Below, in pieces: positions 42,560 through 51,506 of a DNA stretch of 64,000 bases. This DNA is from Nansenia antarctica (Eukaryota > Chordata > Actinopteri > Argentiniformes > Microstomatidae). The DNA is taken from positions 47,267,948 through 47,331,947 of the forward strand of contig OZ022340.1 in the NCBI GenBank assembly GCA_963989245.1, written 5' to 3'. A program made the translations under genes and the position numbers. The notes under the pieces are model-generated. The model made no database searches. It was given only the letters and a program-made list of their open reading frames with translations, and had not been told where the DNA came from. Every line of letters begins with the position of its first letter. Position 1 is the stretch's first letter.

Positions 42560-43105
42560 ACCGTAATCCCCTGTACACACTACAGACCCCCACCTTACTG
42601 GGCTGTACACACTACAGACCCCCACCATACTGGACTTTACACACTACAGACCCCCACCATACTGGGCTTTACACTACAGACCCCCACCATACTGGGCTTT
42701 ACAGACTACAGACCCCCACCATACTGGGCTTTACACACTACAGACCCACCATACTGGACTGTACACACTACAGACCCCCACCATACTGGGCTTTACACAC
42801 TACAGACCCACCATACTGGACTGTACACACTACAGACCCCCACCATACTGGGCTGTACACACTACAGACCCCCACCATACTGGGCTTTACACACTACAGA
42901 CCCCCACCATACTGGGCTTTACACACTACAGACCCCCACCATACTGGGCTTTACACACTACAGACCCCCACCATACTGGGCTGTACACACTACATACCCA
43001 CCATACTGGGCTGTACACACTACAGACCCCCACCATACTGGGCTGTACACACTACAGACCTCCACCATACTGGGCTTTACACACTACAGACCCCCACCAT
43101 ACACT
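42560..43105 (+). repeat. ~31-bp minisatellite, about 18 copies
   Basis: Units read ACACTACAGACCCCCACCAT and ACTGGGCTGT/TT. Length variants (ACCCACC against ACCCCCACC) shift the frame. The array abuts the 3' end of the Gypsy-like pol sequence, so it marks where that element is broken. Long ORFs over it are artefacts. Confidence 0.92.
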
Positions 43106-43905
43106 CCATTCACCTGATCCAGCAAGGACAGGTAAGGCTCCCTCACCAGGCGATGACTCACACAGGACTTAACAAATGGCTCACGGCTCAGCGCATCAGC
43201 GACTATGTTCCTAGGCCCTGGGATATAATTCAGATCGAAATCATATGCAGCAAGTTTGGCCACCCACCTCTGTTCGCATGCATCTAACTTGGGCTTCGTT
43301 AGGATGTAGGTCAAGGGGTTGTTATCCGACCACGCTGTGAAATGCACTCCCTTCAGCCAGTGGGAAAACTTCTCGCATACAGCCCACTTCAATGCCAGGA
43401 ACTCAAGTCGGTGAGCTGGATAGTTCAACTGAGCATGTGACAGCGTCCTACTAGCGAAGGCAACTGGTCTTGCAACTTTATCACCAGGCTGGAGCTGAGA
43501 GATGACGGCGCCAATCCCATCGAATGAAGCATCCACTGCTAGGATAAATGGCTTTGCGAAATCAGGATGGGCCAGGGTTACAGAACGCAGGAGATCGCGC
43601 TTCAATGTCTCGAAAGCATCCCTACACTCGGGCGTCCAGTCAGCTGGTTTGAGCTTTACAAGATTGTGACATTTCTTCACTGGTTTTCTCCCTCTGCGTG
43701 CCTTTTCTCCAGCGTTCTGTCCAGAGAGAAGCTTGAATAGGGGTCTGGCCTTAGAGGAACAATCTTCAATGAAGTGCTGATAGTAAAGCATCATGCCCAA
43801 GAAGGACCTAATCTTCTTCTGTGAAGGAGACACCCCATCACTGTCCATCAGATCGGATACCTGTACTTGGCTAATGGCTTCAACCTTCCCAGGGTCCGTC
43901 TGCAC
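43084..43905 (-). CDS. Gypsy RT connection and RNase H fragment
   Basis: Reads QKKIRSFLGMMLYYQHFI, then the RNase H core ILAVDASFDGIGAVISQL, HRLEFLALKWAV, FTAWSDNNPLTYIL and DLNYIPGPRNIVADALSR. These are typical of Ty3/Gypsy pol. The last codons run into the minisatellite. It is out of frame with the RT upstream. Confidence 0.88.
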   Translation of the reverse strand: MQTDPGKVEAISQVQVSDLMDSDGVSPSQKKIRSFLGMMLYYQHFIEDCSSKARPLFKLLSGQNAGEKARRGRKPVKKCHNLVKLKPADWTPECRDAFETLKRDLLRSVTLAHPDFAKPFILAVDASFDGIGAVISQLQPGDKVARPVAFASRTLSHAQLNYPAHRLEFLALKWAVCEKFSHWLKGVHFTAWSDNNPLTYILTKPKLDACEQRWVAKLAAYDFDLNYIPGPRNIVADALSREPFVKSCVSHRLVREPYLSLLDQVNGVYGGGL

Positions 43906-43912
43906 TCCTGAC

Positions 43913-44809
43913 TCATTGATGATATGGCCGAGAAACCGTACTGATTTCTGCAGAAATCTTTGGAGCCAATTTGAGATTGTTGTACTTCAAACGAGAGAAA
44001 ACCATCTCTAGACGCTCGAGTGCCAGCTGTTCTGTAGGAGCGAAGACCATAACATCGTCTAGGTAGCACAATAGACTGGTGAAATTCTGATCCCCAAAGA
44101 TCGAGAGCATCATCCGCATGAATGTAGCCGGGCTGTTGGACAACCCTTGAGGCATCCGGTTATATTCATGCAGGCCAAAGGGAGAGGAGAACGCAGTGTA
44201 TTTCTTGTGGTCCTCATGTAAAGGCACGTTGTAGAAACCAGAGGTAAGGTCCATTGTGGAGAAGTAGGCATTACCACCTAGTGCAGCCAGCGCGTCAGCC
44301 TGATGAGGCAGCGGATGTGCGTCTTTCGTTGTCCTCGCATTAAGCCATCTGAAGTCCGTACAGATGCGCAACCCTCCATCCTTCTTCCACACAAGAACCA
44401 AGGGCGAGGCATATTCGCTGTTGGACTTACGAATTATGCCCTTCTCCTCCATGTCGTTGATGGCAGACCTCAGCTTCTCGTAGTGGTTCGGTGGCACTCT
44501 GCGGTAGGGCAGGCGAAATGGCCTCTCGTCCACCAGATGTATCTTGTGCACGAAGTCAGACGCCTCACCACAGTCCAACTTGTGGCGTGAAAAGATTGAC
44601 TCGTATTTCACAACAAGCTGACAAAGCTTCTCTCTCCACAGGTCAGAGACTTCACACGCGTCCAAGTCTAGGTCGCGTAGACCAAGTTCCTCCAGTGCCT
44701 TTCTGATGTCTTCTTTGGGCCTTGCTATAGACTCACCAGTCACGGATTGTGGGGAAGACTGAATGTGGTCGGGCGGGGACAGATCTTCAGCGGCAATGCA
44801 GGGGAACAC
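43913..44809 (-). CDS. Gypsy reverse transcriptase
   Basis: Contains IHLVDERPFRLPYRRVPP, GIIRKSNSEYASPLVLVWKK, FSTMDLTSGFYNVPL, RMPQGLSNSPATFMRMM and the catalytic box LLCYLDDVMVFA. The frame is lost after LKLAPK by a small deletion near 43965: FLQKSVRFLGHIIN continues in another frame. The element is therefore not autonomous. Confidence 0.9.
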   Translation of the reverse strand: MFPCIAAEDLSPPDHIQSSPQSVTGESIARPKEDIRKALEELGLRDLDLDACEVSDLWREKLCQLVVKYESIFSRHKLDCGEASDFVHKIHLVDERPFRLPYRRVPPNHYEKLRSAINDMEEKGIIRKSNSEYASPLVLVWKKDGGLRICTDFRWLNARTTKDAHPLPHQADALAALGGNAYFSTMDLTSGFYNVPLHEDHKKYTAFSSPFGLHEYNRMPQGLSNSPATFMRMMLSIFGDQNFTSLLCYLDDVMVFAPTEQLALERLEMVFSRLKYNNLKLAPKISAEISTVSRPYHQ

Positions 44810-45073
44810 TTGTTTCGCTTCAGCACTACCGGCTCACCGGTGGGATTCACAACCTTCATAGGCAACCATCGGTCGCCCCACATCGGCGTAACAACTCTGC
44901 CAACCAGAACTTTATTCGGTCTGCATCTGGACTGAGTTGGTTCCACAACCACCGTACTGCCCTCTGATATAGGTGCCGACACAGGGAGTCTGCCCCATAC
45001 AAGATGCTCACTATTTGGCTGTAGCATCACACACTGTTGTAGCTTCAGTGTGCCAACCTTCTCAGGCACTGTC

Positions 45074-45730
45074 TCACCCCTCCATCTCTCTGTATTGGAA
45101 AGGAGAGAGAAGAAGTGATGACAGTCCCCCATCACTGCCACCACCATGTTCAGATATCAGCCGCCAATAGCTGTCAGTCTTCCTCATCAACTCTAGGATT
45201 TTCTTGATGGCATTACTGCCTAGTATCATGTCATCGGTCTGTCCAGGCACCACAAGCATTGGGATGACCATCTTGCAGTCATACACCACCACATCGACAT
45301 TGTATATTGCCTTAGGTACAACTCGGTGACCACCACATCCTATGATGATATCATCAGCGGGGCATCCTCTCAGATCAGGGTTACGCTGCAAGAGACGCGC
45401 CTCCGCAGCCTCGCTAAGCGTGCATGCCATAGAACCACTGTCTATCATCGCTCTAAGAGAGACATCTGCAGCGGAGACAGTGGTGTAGAATAAACTATCA
45501 GACCTTTGGACTCTGTGTAGACCTTGAAATACTACTGTCTTGTTCGAAGGCGCTCTGGAGATGAATGACTTGTATGTTGACTCACAATCAGCCATTTCAT
45601 CATTGGGAGAGATATCAACAGGATCTGCACAGTCCTCCCTTGAATGCAGATCTATAAGTTTCCCTGCTGCGCCGACTGGGCACGCCCCTGCATCGGACAC
45701 TTGGATCTGGGGTGTCCAGGCGAATGGCAC
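45074..45730 (-). CDS. Gypsy aspartic protease region
   Basis: Contains SLRAMIDSGSMACTLSEA (the DSG active-site form of retropepsins), a glycine-rich IIIGCGGHRVVP and later DMILGSNAIKKILE. It overlaps the end of the gag zinc-knuckle frame and is followed by a linker frame (45147-44740) leading to RT. Confidence 0.82.
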   Translation of the reverse strand: MPFAWTPQIQVSDAGACPVGAAGKLIDLHSREDCADPVDISPNDEMADCESTYKSFISRAPSNKTVVFQGLHRVQRSDSLFYTTVSAADVSLRAMIDSGSMACTLSEAAEARLLQRNPDLRGCPADDIIIGCGGHRVVPKAIYNVDVVVYDCKMVIPMLVVPGQTDDMILGSNAIKKILELMRKTDSYWRLISEHGGGSDGGLSSLLLSPFQYREMEG

Positions 45731-46008
45731 TGGAAGCAGAGCCTCTGGTCACGGCAGTGAGTCCAAGCAGAGTGTCTAGCGTCGCCACACACAGCACACG
45801 GCAGGTTATTCAGACCCTCAATCCTGGGGGGGCTGGGTCTATACTGCTTGTTTGACATGTCCTTAGCAGCAGCAGACTTCTCCACTAGGACTTTCTCTAG
45901 CATTGAGATGATACGTTCAAAGGCCTCTGCCCCCTTGTCTGGGCGAGTATCCTGCTTTTCAGGTGAACACATATCAGTGCCTGACATCTCAACTCTGTTC
46001 ACTAGCAC
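45652..46008 (-). CDS. Gypsy gag C-terminus with zinc knuckle
   Basis: Contains CAVCGDARHSAWTHC and LCFQCHSPGHPRSKCP, the latter a CCHC nucleocapsid knuckle (CX2CX4HX4C). The gag N-terminus lies 3 kb away at 49076, separated by the LINE and MELK inserts. The junction with MELK is within about 46010-46025. Confidence 0.85.
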   Translation of the reverse strand: MLVNRVEMSGTDMCSPEKQDTRPDKGAEAFERIISMLEKVLVEKSAAAKDMSNKQYRPSPPRIEGLNNLPCAVCGDARHSAWTHCRDQRLCFQCHSPGHPRSKCPMQGRAQSAQQGNL

Positions 46009-46012
46009 ACCC

Positions 46013-47515
46013 TCACTGGGCCTTGATCTTGCGGGGGCCGTCCCCCCTCCTCCTCTTGCTGGGCGTCAGCAGGGTGATCACCTTGTCCAGGCCGCGCTCC
46101 AGGCTGCCGAACACCCTCCCCCCGCGCCGCTTCTGACCGCTGTCGCCCTGGAGTACCGGCAGGTCCAACGACCGTGACCTTCTCTCAGGACTGAAGGCCA
46201 GTATCTCCAGTTCTCCTGGCTCTTTCCCCTCCATCGCTCTCTTCCTGGACGGGTCCTTGGAGGCACTGCCTCCCCCTCTGGGTGAGTTTGTCGGGGACTT
46301 GCTGCCAACGTTATTATTGTGAGTGGGCGTGGTCAGAACGTTCCTGTTGTTCCGTGCACTCTTCCTATTGGGTAATGGGGTTCGGGGGGCGGGCAGGGCG
46401 AACTTATCAGCGTCCTTATCCACCACAGGAACATTCTCTTTTTTCTCATTGGTCCTTTCCTGGTCTCGGTCCCGCCTCTCTTGCCAGCGGTGGGGTGTGA
46501 TTCGCTCTCTCTCTGGGGTGGGGCGGTGGTCCCGCCTCTTCTCTACTGACTGACAGGGCGGCTTCTGTTCTATGGCCCCATCAGGGCGACCTCTGACCCC
46601 CTGGGGTGTGCGGGGGCGGGGCACCCAGGAACAGTCGTCGTCATAGTCACCGAGGGAGTCCAGGGAACCCAGGACCACCGCATCCTCATCCTCAGTGAAG
46701 CGAAGGGCCTTCTCAGACTGTACTCCTTGGTGCAGAGGGTAGGAGGTGATGAGGTCAGGCACAGCCAGGTCAGATCTCAGACGGACAGGCCGGCCTCTCT
46801 GCTTCTTACTCAGCAGCAGCAGGTAGGTGGAGGTGGTCTGGTCGTACCGCCACTCTTTGACCAGCTGGACCATGCTCTCTCTGGAACTCTTGAAGTGGAC
46901 GGCCAGCTCAGTAATACAGTCCTCATCAATGTGACCCAACTCAGAACCGATGTAGGATTTTCCCTGGATAAGCTCCGGAGCAGCGTAGGCAGGACTTCCA
47001 CAGCACGTCATCAGCTCATAGCCCATACCTCCCTTAGGTTTGGCACAGAGCCCAAAGTTGATGAGCTTCAGGTTGTGATTTTCATCAATCAGCAGATTCT
47101 CCAGTTTGAGGTCCCTGTGAGCGTAGCCCTTGTGGTGGACTTGGGCCAGTGCTGAGATGATCTGTCTGAAGAACACCCTGGTCTCCTCCTCAGGCAGACG
47201 GTCCTTAGCGATGATGTAGTCAAACAGCTCCCCACCCGGACAGTACTCTAGCACCATGTAGATCTTGGTGGTGGTCTCTATGACGTGGTAGAGGCGACAC
47301 ACGTGTTGGTGGCTGAGGTTCTTCATCGCCTCAATCTCCAGCTTCACACGATGCAAGTCCTCCCCGAGGTCGTTCTTGTCCATGATCTTGATGGCCACTT
47401 TCTCCCCAGACAGGATGTGTCTCCCCAGCTTGACTTTGGCAAAGTAAAACCCGCCTGAGCCAATCGTCTCGTACACCTCATAGTACTTGAGGAGCTCCGA
47501 TGAACTGGTATCCAT
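46013..47515 (-). CDS. melk: MELK kinase retrocopy, internally deleted and probably inactive
   Basis: Intronless copy of maternal embryonic leucine zipper kinase, a cell-cycle Ser/Thr kinase. 500 codons are open from ATG at 47515. It starts LKYYEVYETIGSGGF and keeps VAIKIMDKN (ATP-site Lys), HRDLKLENLL (catalytic Asp; Pro changed to Leu) and TCCGSPAYAAPELIQGKSY. Odd points: two extra residues in the Gly-rich loop (GGFYFAKV), DFG changed to NFG, and an in-frame loss of about 110 residues after GKSYIGSE that removes most of the C-lobe. The UBA-like and linker regions follow (DCITELAVHF, SPERRSRSLDL, KVFGSLERGLDKV-like VFGSLERGLDKVITLLT). The KA1 domain is missing: the copy stops at GPRKIKAQ where Gypsy gag begins. 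Confidence 0.92.
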   Translation of the reverse strand: MDTSSSELLKYYEVYETIGSGGFYFAKVKLGRHILSGEKVAIKIMDKNDLGEDLHRVKLEIEAMKNLSHQHVCRLYHVIETTTKIYMVLEYCPGGELFDYIIAKDRLPEEETRVFFRQIISALAQVHHKGYAHRDLKLENLLIDENHNLKLINFGLCAKPKGGMGYELMTCCGSPAYAAPELIQGKSYIGSELGHIDEDCITELAVHFKSSRESMVQLVKEWRYDQTTSTYLLLLSKKQRGRPVRLRSDLAVPDLITSYPLHQGVQSEKALRFTEDEDAVVLGSLDSLGDYDDDCSWVPRPRTPQGVRGRPDGAIEQKPPCQSVEKRRDHRPTPERERITPHRWQERRDRDQERTNEKKENVPVVDKDADKFALPAPRTPLPNRKSARNNRNVLTTPTHNNNVGSKSPTNSPRGGGSASKDPSRKRAMEGKEPGELEILAFSPERRSRSLDLPVLQGDSGQKRRGGRVFGSLERGLDKVITLLTPSKRRRGDGPRKIKAQ

Positions 47516-47694
47516 GGCAACACAACACTCTTCAGCAGCTCTGGGTGAATATTTCTTCCGCCTGCTGATCTGCTCTGATGTTCGCCTTCTTCACATAACT
47601 CCTCAATATGTCTTCCCACTCACGCACATTCACTGCGTCCTTATCATCCCCTCTGAACGTTGGAGGCTCCTTCACCCTCCTGTGAATTTTCTTT
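47516..47694 (-). other. MELK 5' UTR joined to LINE 3' end
   Basis: Minus-strand leader upstream of the MELK ATG. It runs back to AATAAAGAAAA at about 47690-47700, the poly(A)-signal end of the LINE segment. The boundary is therefore LINE 3' end / MELK mRNA 5' region. Confidence 0.6.
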
Positions 47695-48645
47695 ATTAGG
47701 ATTAAACCCCTTGAGATGCATCATCTCGTTTTCGAGGGGGTCCTAACATAAATGACAAACATTACATTACAACAGAAGCAGACAGGTAACGGTACAGTTT
47801 ACAATACAACACACAGACAATAGACAACAAACAACAAAAAACACGAAAACACACACAAATAAAAATAATGAAAAACATTTCAACCACAAAACAGCTAGTA
47901 AACAGAGGGAGATTGGATCTAGAATACAAAGAATGAAAACACATTATGTGATATAAGAAATGTCATAAAGGAATCAAGTAACGTAAGTAACAGCTTCAAT
48001 GAAAACAAGAACATTGCAACTCAAAGTGGGAGGATAGGGCGTTTTTAAACCTACCTAAAGATGAAATTGATCTAATGTCTGGAGGCAGGTTATTCCAGTC
48101 TACTGGGCCTTTGAACATAAAAGCTCTTTTCCCTACTGTTTTCTTTGCATGGGGGACAGAAAAGTAAGGCTGCGAGGAGTGCCTAAATTGATAATTTGAA
48201 ATAAAAGGAACAAGATACTGTTTTAAATAATAAGGATAGTTTAAATAAATACATTTAAATAGAATTTGAAGCCAGTGAATGTGTCGTCTAATATTTATGG
48301 ATGGTAATTTGAGTGCTTGATACATTGTACAGTGGTGAGTATGAAAGGGACAGCCAAGGACAAATCTGCACATTCTATTGTAAGCAGTGTTGAGAGGAGC
48401 CAGGTCAGATTTTGAAGCAGTTTGGTATGTAGTCCAGAATTGGGAATATAAGTTGGGTTACCAGTTTTTTTCGGACACTGTGTGTAAAGCAGTTCCGAGA
48501 GCGATATAGGACACTGATTCCAAAGTTAACTTTACGTAACACATGCTCAATATGAAGTTTAAATGAAAAATTGGTGTCCAGCCATAGACCGAGATATTTA
48601 ATATTGTCAACTTGATGAAGGGGACTGTGAGGTACCAACTGGACT
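47695..48645 (-). mobile_element. LINE 3' end inside the Gypsy composite
   Basis: The minus-strand coding remnant reads VDNIKYLGLWLDTNFSFKLH, then in another frame ALKLPSINIRRHIHWLQILF and GPVDWNNLPPDIRSISSL, the C-terminus of a LINE RT ORF. The 3' UTR ends AGATGATGCATCTCAAGGGG, TTTAATCC, TAATAAAG, a known fish LINE ending. It interrupts gag. Confidence 0.8.
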
Positions 48646-49076
48646 TGGGACAGGTCTAGACTCTGGGTGTATGTATCAGTGGGCGTGGTCTGTGCATGCG
48701 CAGTGCTAAGAGGGGGTAGCGTTGAGTCAAGGCGTGCAAGTATGCTATCTGCCAGCTGTAGACCAACATCTCTAATTATGTCACTCATCTGGCTCACTAC
48801 ATCAGGTAACTGAAAAGCAGAGATTGGGGATGGGGTATCATTGACCTGTGTGCTCGATGCATGATCAATGTCGTGGCTCTGAGAAGGAACTGTGTCCCCA
48901 CTAACTGAAAGGGCCCCAGCAGCATCCTGACTACCCACAACATGAACATCACCCCCCTGAACAGGACTATCATAACTCAACACTGGAATCCCCCTACCTC
49001 CACTGAGGAGGATCGCTCTACCCCTCCCAATGCTACTGCTTAGTGACGTACTGAAACATCCTGGTCTGTGGCTCAT
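48646..49076 (-). CDS. Gypsy gag N-terminal fragment
   Basis: ATG at 49076 (MSHRPGCFSTSLSSSIGRGR), a Ser/Thr-rich low-complexity stretch, then VVSQMSDIIRDVGLQLADSI. It lies 290 bp from the LTR, as expected for gag. The frame runs on into the LINE segment. No further gag similarity can be claimed from sequence alone. Confidence 0.6.
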
Positions 49077-49346
49077 GTTGAATTACAATTCAATAAAACA
49101 GTACTATACAGACTAATCGGATAAAAGACCAGTAAAGAAAAATGTCACCAAAACAGCAATAAAACTAAAATAAATCACAGATCACATGTGTGATCACATT
49201 CATTAATTCAACAATCCATTTGTGCATAACATCACCGAATGAACTGAGTGAAACCATACGCCGCCCACCAGACAGCACGCAGGAGCGGTCCAGCAGAGTG
49301 ATCCAGCAGAGTGGTCCCGGGTCAAGGTGAAGAGTTGACTTCAGGT

Positions 49347-49365
49347 CCACAGGTCACGGCACCAA
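49347..49365 (-). promoter_or_regulatory. Primer-binding-site-like sequence
   Basis: Directly inside the LTR, the minus strand reads TTGGTGCCGTGACCTGTGG. The position and the TGGTGCC start are those of a tRNA primer-binding site of an LTR retrotransposon. Which tRNA was not determined. Confidence 0.6.
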
Positions 49366-49673
49366 TGTGACGGGGTGTATCTTTTCATGAATCACTCTCA
49401 GCTGGATGGCTCACGTTCATTTATTCTGTAGAAAACAGTGCATCAAATTCTGGACACGGGACTTGCAGGGTCATCGAGCTACATTCGCATCAGTGGTTAA
49501 GAATGAACTGAGGGAGATCACGTTACGTCCCGTGCAATTGCACTGTCCAGCTATATTTACACAGCATCCGGGTCACGGACACACCCCGGATATACCACGT
49601 CATTAAACCCCTAGAGGGCGCAGTTTATACCTATTTTAGCTATAATTAAACTTGACCTTTCTACTCCGTTACA
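49366..49673 (-). repeat. 5' LTR of the Gypsy composite
   Basis: 308 bp. On the minus strand it starts TGTAACGGAG and ends CCCCGTCACA, giving TG...CA ends with short inverted repeats (TGTAACGG / CCGTCACA). No partner LTR was found at lower coordinates, so age cannot be estimated from LTR divergence. Confidence 0.78.
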
Positions 49674-49685
49674 ATAGCATAGTAT

Positions 49686-51506
49686 CAGGGTTTCCGTTAA
49701 CCGGTAATTCCCGGACTTTGTCCGGTAAAAGTTGTTCAAGTCCGACAAATTGAAAACTCGTCGGACATAAATGTCCGGTGAAAATAATTCCCTCTAAGCA
49801 CAATTTGAATACAATTCGCTAAAGTTCACATTCTGATTCCTTCTATTTTAAAAAAGACGAATATATAGGCTATGTATTTATTTTATTATGATATGATTTG
49901 ACACCGGCATGATGATGACTCCTAATGTGTAGGCTGCCTATGCGAAACAGCGGTTGTTTCCGGTGTGCGCTATAACTCGTGCACAATCGAGTCGAGGCAG
50001 AGAGGAGGATAGCGATGTTACTCTCTGTGATAGTGTGATTATGCAAGCCTTTTCTGAAAGGGATGAGAACCCGATTGTTTCAGCTTCTCCCAGGGAGAAA
50101 GTGGTAGAGTTACCATCCTCCCCGAGTCCTACCATACCATCCGCTGACAGCCTATCTCTGCCTGTAACCGGCGAGCGATTGCGTGTCGCTCAAGTAGCTG
50201 ATCAGTCATTAAACAAATGTTTTTTACATGCAGCTAGTGAGGAATCTGAAATAGGGGGCAACGTAGTTTATTTCCTTAACGATGGGATATTAATGCGTAA
50301 ATGGTCTCCTAATGCAAATGGTTGTGAGTGGAATACTGTAAAACAAGTGGTTGTGCCTGTGGGTTATAGACAACAGGTGTTATCTGTAGCACATGAGAGC
50401 CAGTGGTCAGGACATTTAGGTATAACTAAAACGTATCAGCTGATATTGAAACATTTCTTTTGGCCCGGACTGAAGGCGGATGTTGCCAAGCACTGCCGCT
50501 GTTGCCATACTTGTCAGATGGCGGGTAAGCCTAATCAATCCATTCCACCCGCACCATTGCATCCCATTCCTGCTATAGGGGAGCCATTTGAATGTGTAAT
50601 AATTGATTGTGTTGGACCTTTGCCTAGGACTAAAAGTGGAAGTCAGTATTTGCTTACTATTATGTGCGCTGCTACTCGTTTTCCCGAAGCTGTTCCGTTG
50701 CGTAACATATCAGCCAGCTCAGTGGTGAAAGCTTTAACAACGTTTTTTTCCACATTCGGTCTTCCTCTTGTTATACAATCTGACCAGGGCACTAACTTTC
50801 AGTCTAAGCTTTTCAAACAAGCCCTAAGAACGTTAGGGGTACGATGTCACGCCAGAAGCCTACATGCTTGCACTGTTCAATAAAATGTTATACATCTAGA
50901 CATTGTGGTATTTCTTTATATACGTATCCCAGCCTGCCTATTGTTTCTCAATAAACAGTTTTGTTCTCCTCATTGACATACTCCCGAGTCCGATTAAGTA
51001 TGATTTGACAGGCAGCTAAACGAAATGCCTTCCCAACCAGCGAGACCTGGTTATAGAAATGACGTTGTTTTATTGATAAAAAAAAGGGTAAAACTGGAAA
51101 TAGAAAATAGAAAACTCACATTAATCCCAAACAATTTAACAAACTTCAGTTAACGTAATGTGGAGTCTGTTCATTGATCGATGCTGTCTGTTCAGTTCCC
51201 AGTGAGGCGCCCGTTCAGCGCTGGACATAATGGCATAGCGCGCATGCGAATCATGTTATATTATTATATATTATATAGCTCGCATCTAATCGTATCGGAT
51301 GAGAAATAGACATTAAATGGCATATATAGGCCGCTACACAACAGTAATCACCGCGACAAACAGCTATATTAGAATTTTTTTATTTATTTTTTATTTATTT
51401 TTTTAAATATTTTAATATGATGACCGGAATATATCACGTTTGTCCGGTAAATCGAAATCTTCCCGGACACGATGTCCGGCGGCAATTTTTTCTAACGGAA
51501 ACCCTG
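49686..51506. mobile_element. hAT-type element carrying Gypsy integrase fragment
   Basis: Ends are CAGGGTTTCCGTTA and TAACGGAAACCCTG (14-bp perfect TIRs). They are flanked by perfect 8-bp direct repeats CATAGTAT (49678-49685 and 51507-51514). Subterminal GTCCGG/CCGGAC motifs are repeated several times at both ends, as in hAT transposase binding regions. The interior contains no hAT transposase but a Gypsy pol piece (49954-50883) and LTR-like downstream sequence with AATAAA motifs. Length 1821 bp. Confidence 0.85.
49954..50883 (+). CDS. Gypsy integrase fragment inside hAT element
   Basis: Open over 309 codons; the first ATG is at 50042. It has the HHCC zinc module (AHESQWSGHLGITKTY, then HCRCCHTCQMAGK) and most of the integrase core: ECVIIDCVGPLP (first Asp, 50605-50607) and VIQSDQGTNFQS (second Asp, 50782-50784). 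It stops shortly after (LGVRCH ... CTVQ), so the third catalytic acidic residue and the C-terminal domain are absent. Integrase activity is not expected. It is a different Gypsy family from, and opposite in direction to, the composite next door. Confidence 0.85.
   Translation: MFPVCAITRAQSSRGREEDSDVTLCDSVIMQAFSERDENPIVSASPREKVVELPSSPSPTIPSADSLSLPVTGERLRVAQVADQSLNKCFLHAASEESEIGGNVVYFLNDGILMRKWSPNANGCEWNTVKQVVVPVGYRQQVLSVAHESQWSGHLGITKTYQLILKHFFWPGLKADVAKHCRCCHTCQMAGKPNQSIPPAPLHPIPAIGEPFECVIIDCVGPLPRTKSGSQYLLTIMCAATRFPEAVPLRNISASSVVKALTTFFSTFGLPLVIQSDQGTNFQSKLFKQALRTLGVRCHARSLHACTVQ

Larger units (their letters stand above)
43105..49673 (-). mobile_element. Composite Ty3/Gypsy retrotransposon with LINE and MELK inserts
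   Basis: Minus-strand order: LTR (49673-49366), primer-binding-site-like sequence, gag start (49076), LINE 3' end (about 48645-47695), MELK 5' UTR and coding cDNA (about 47690-46013), then gag zinc knuckle (46008-45652), protease, RT and RNase H to 43105. Integrase and 3' LTR are missing; the break is at the minisatellite. All parts share one orientation, as expected if one cDNA was made from several RNA templates. Some pol reading frames are broken. Confidence 0.82.

Noticed and set aside
42391..43287. Overlapping 298- and 214-residue ORFs rich in HYRPPPYW
   Set aside because: They are translations of the 31-bp minisatellite running into reverse-strand pol sequence.
46727..47155. 142-residue plus-strand ORF
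   Set aside because: Antisense shadow of the MELK retrocopy.
49954..50883. Domesticated host integrase gene
   Set aside because: The frame lies inside an hAT element, lacks a proper start at its conserved beginning and ends before the third catalytic residue; no evidence of host function.
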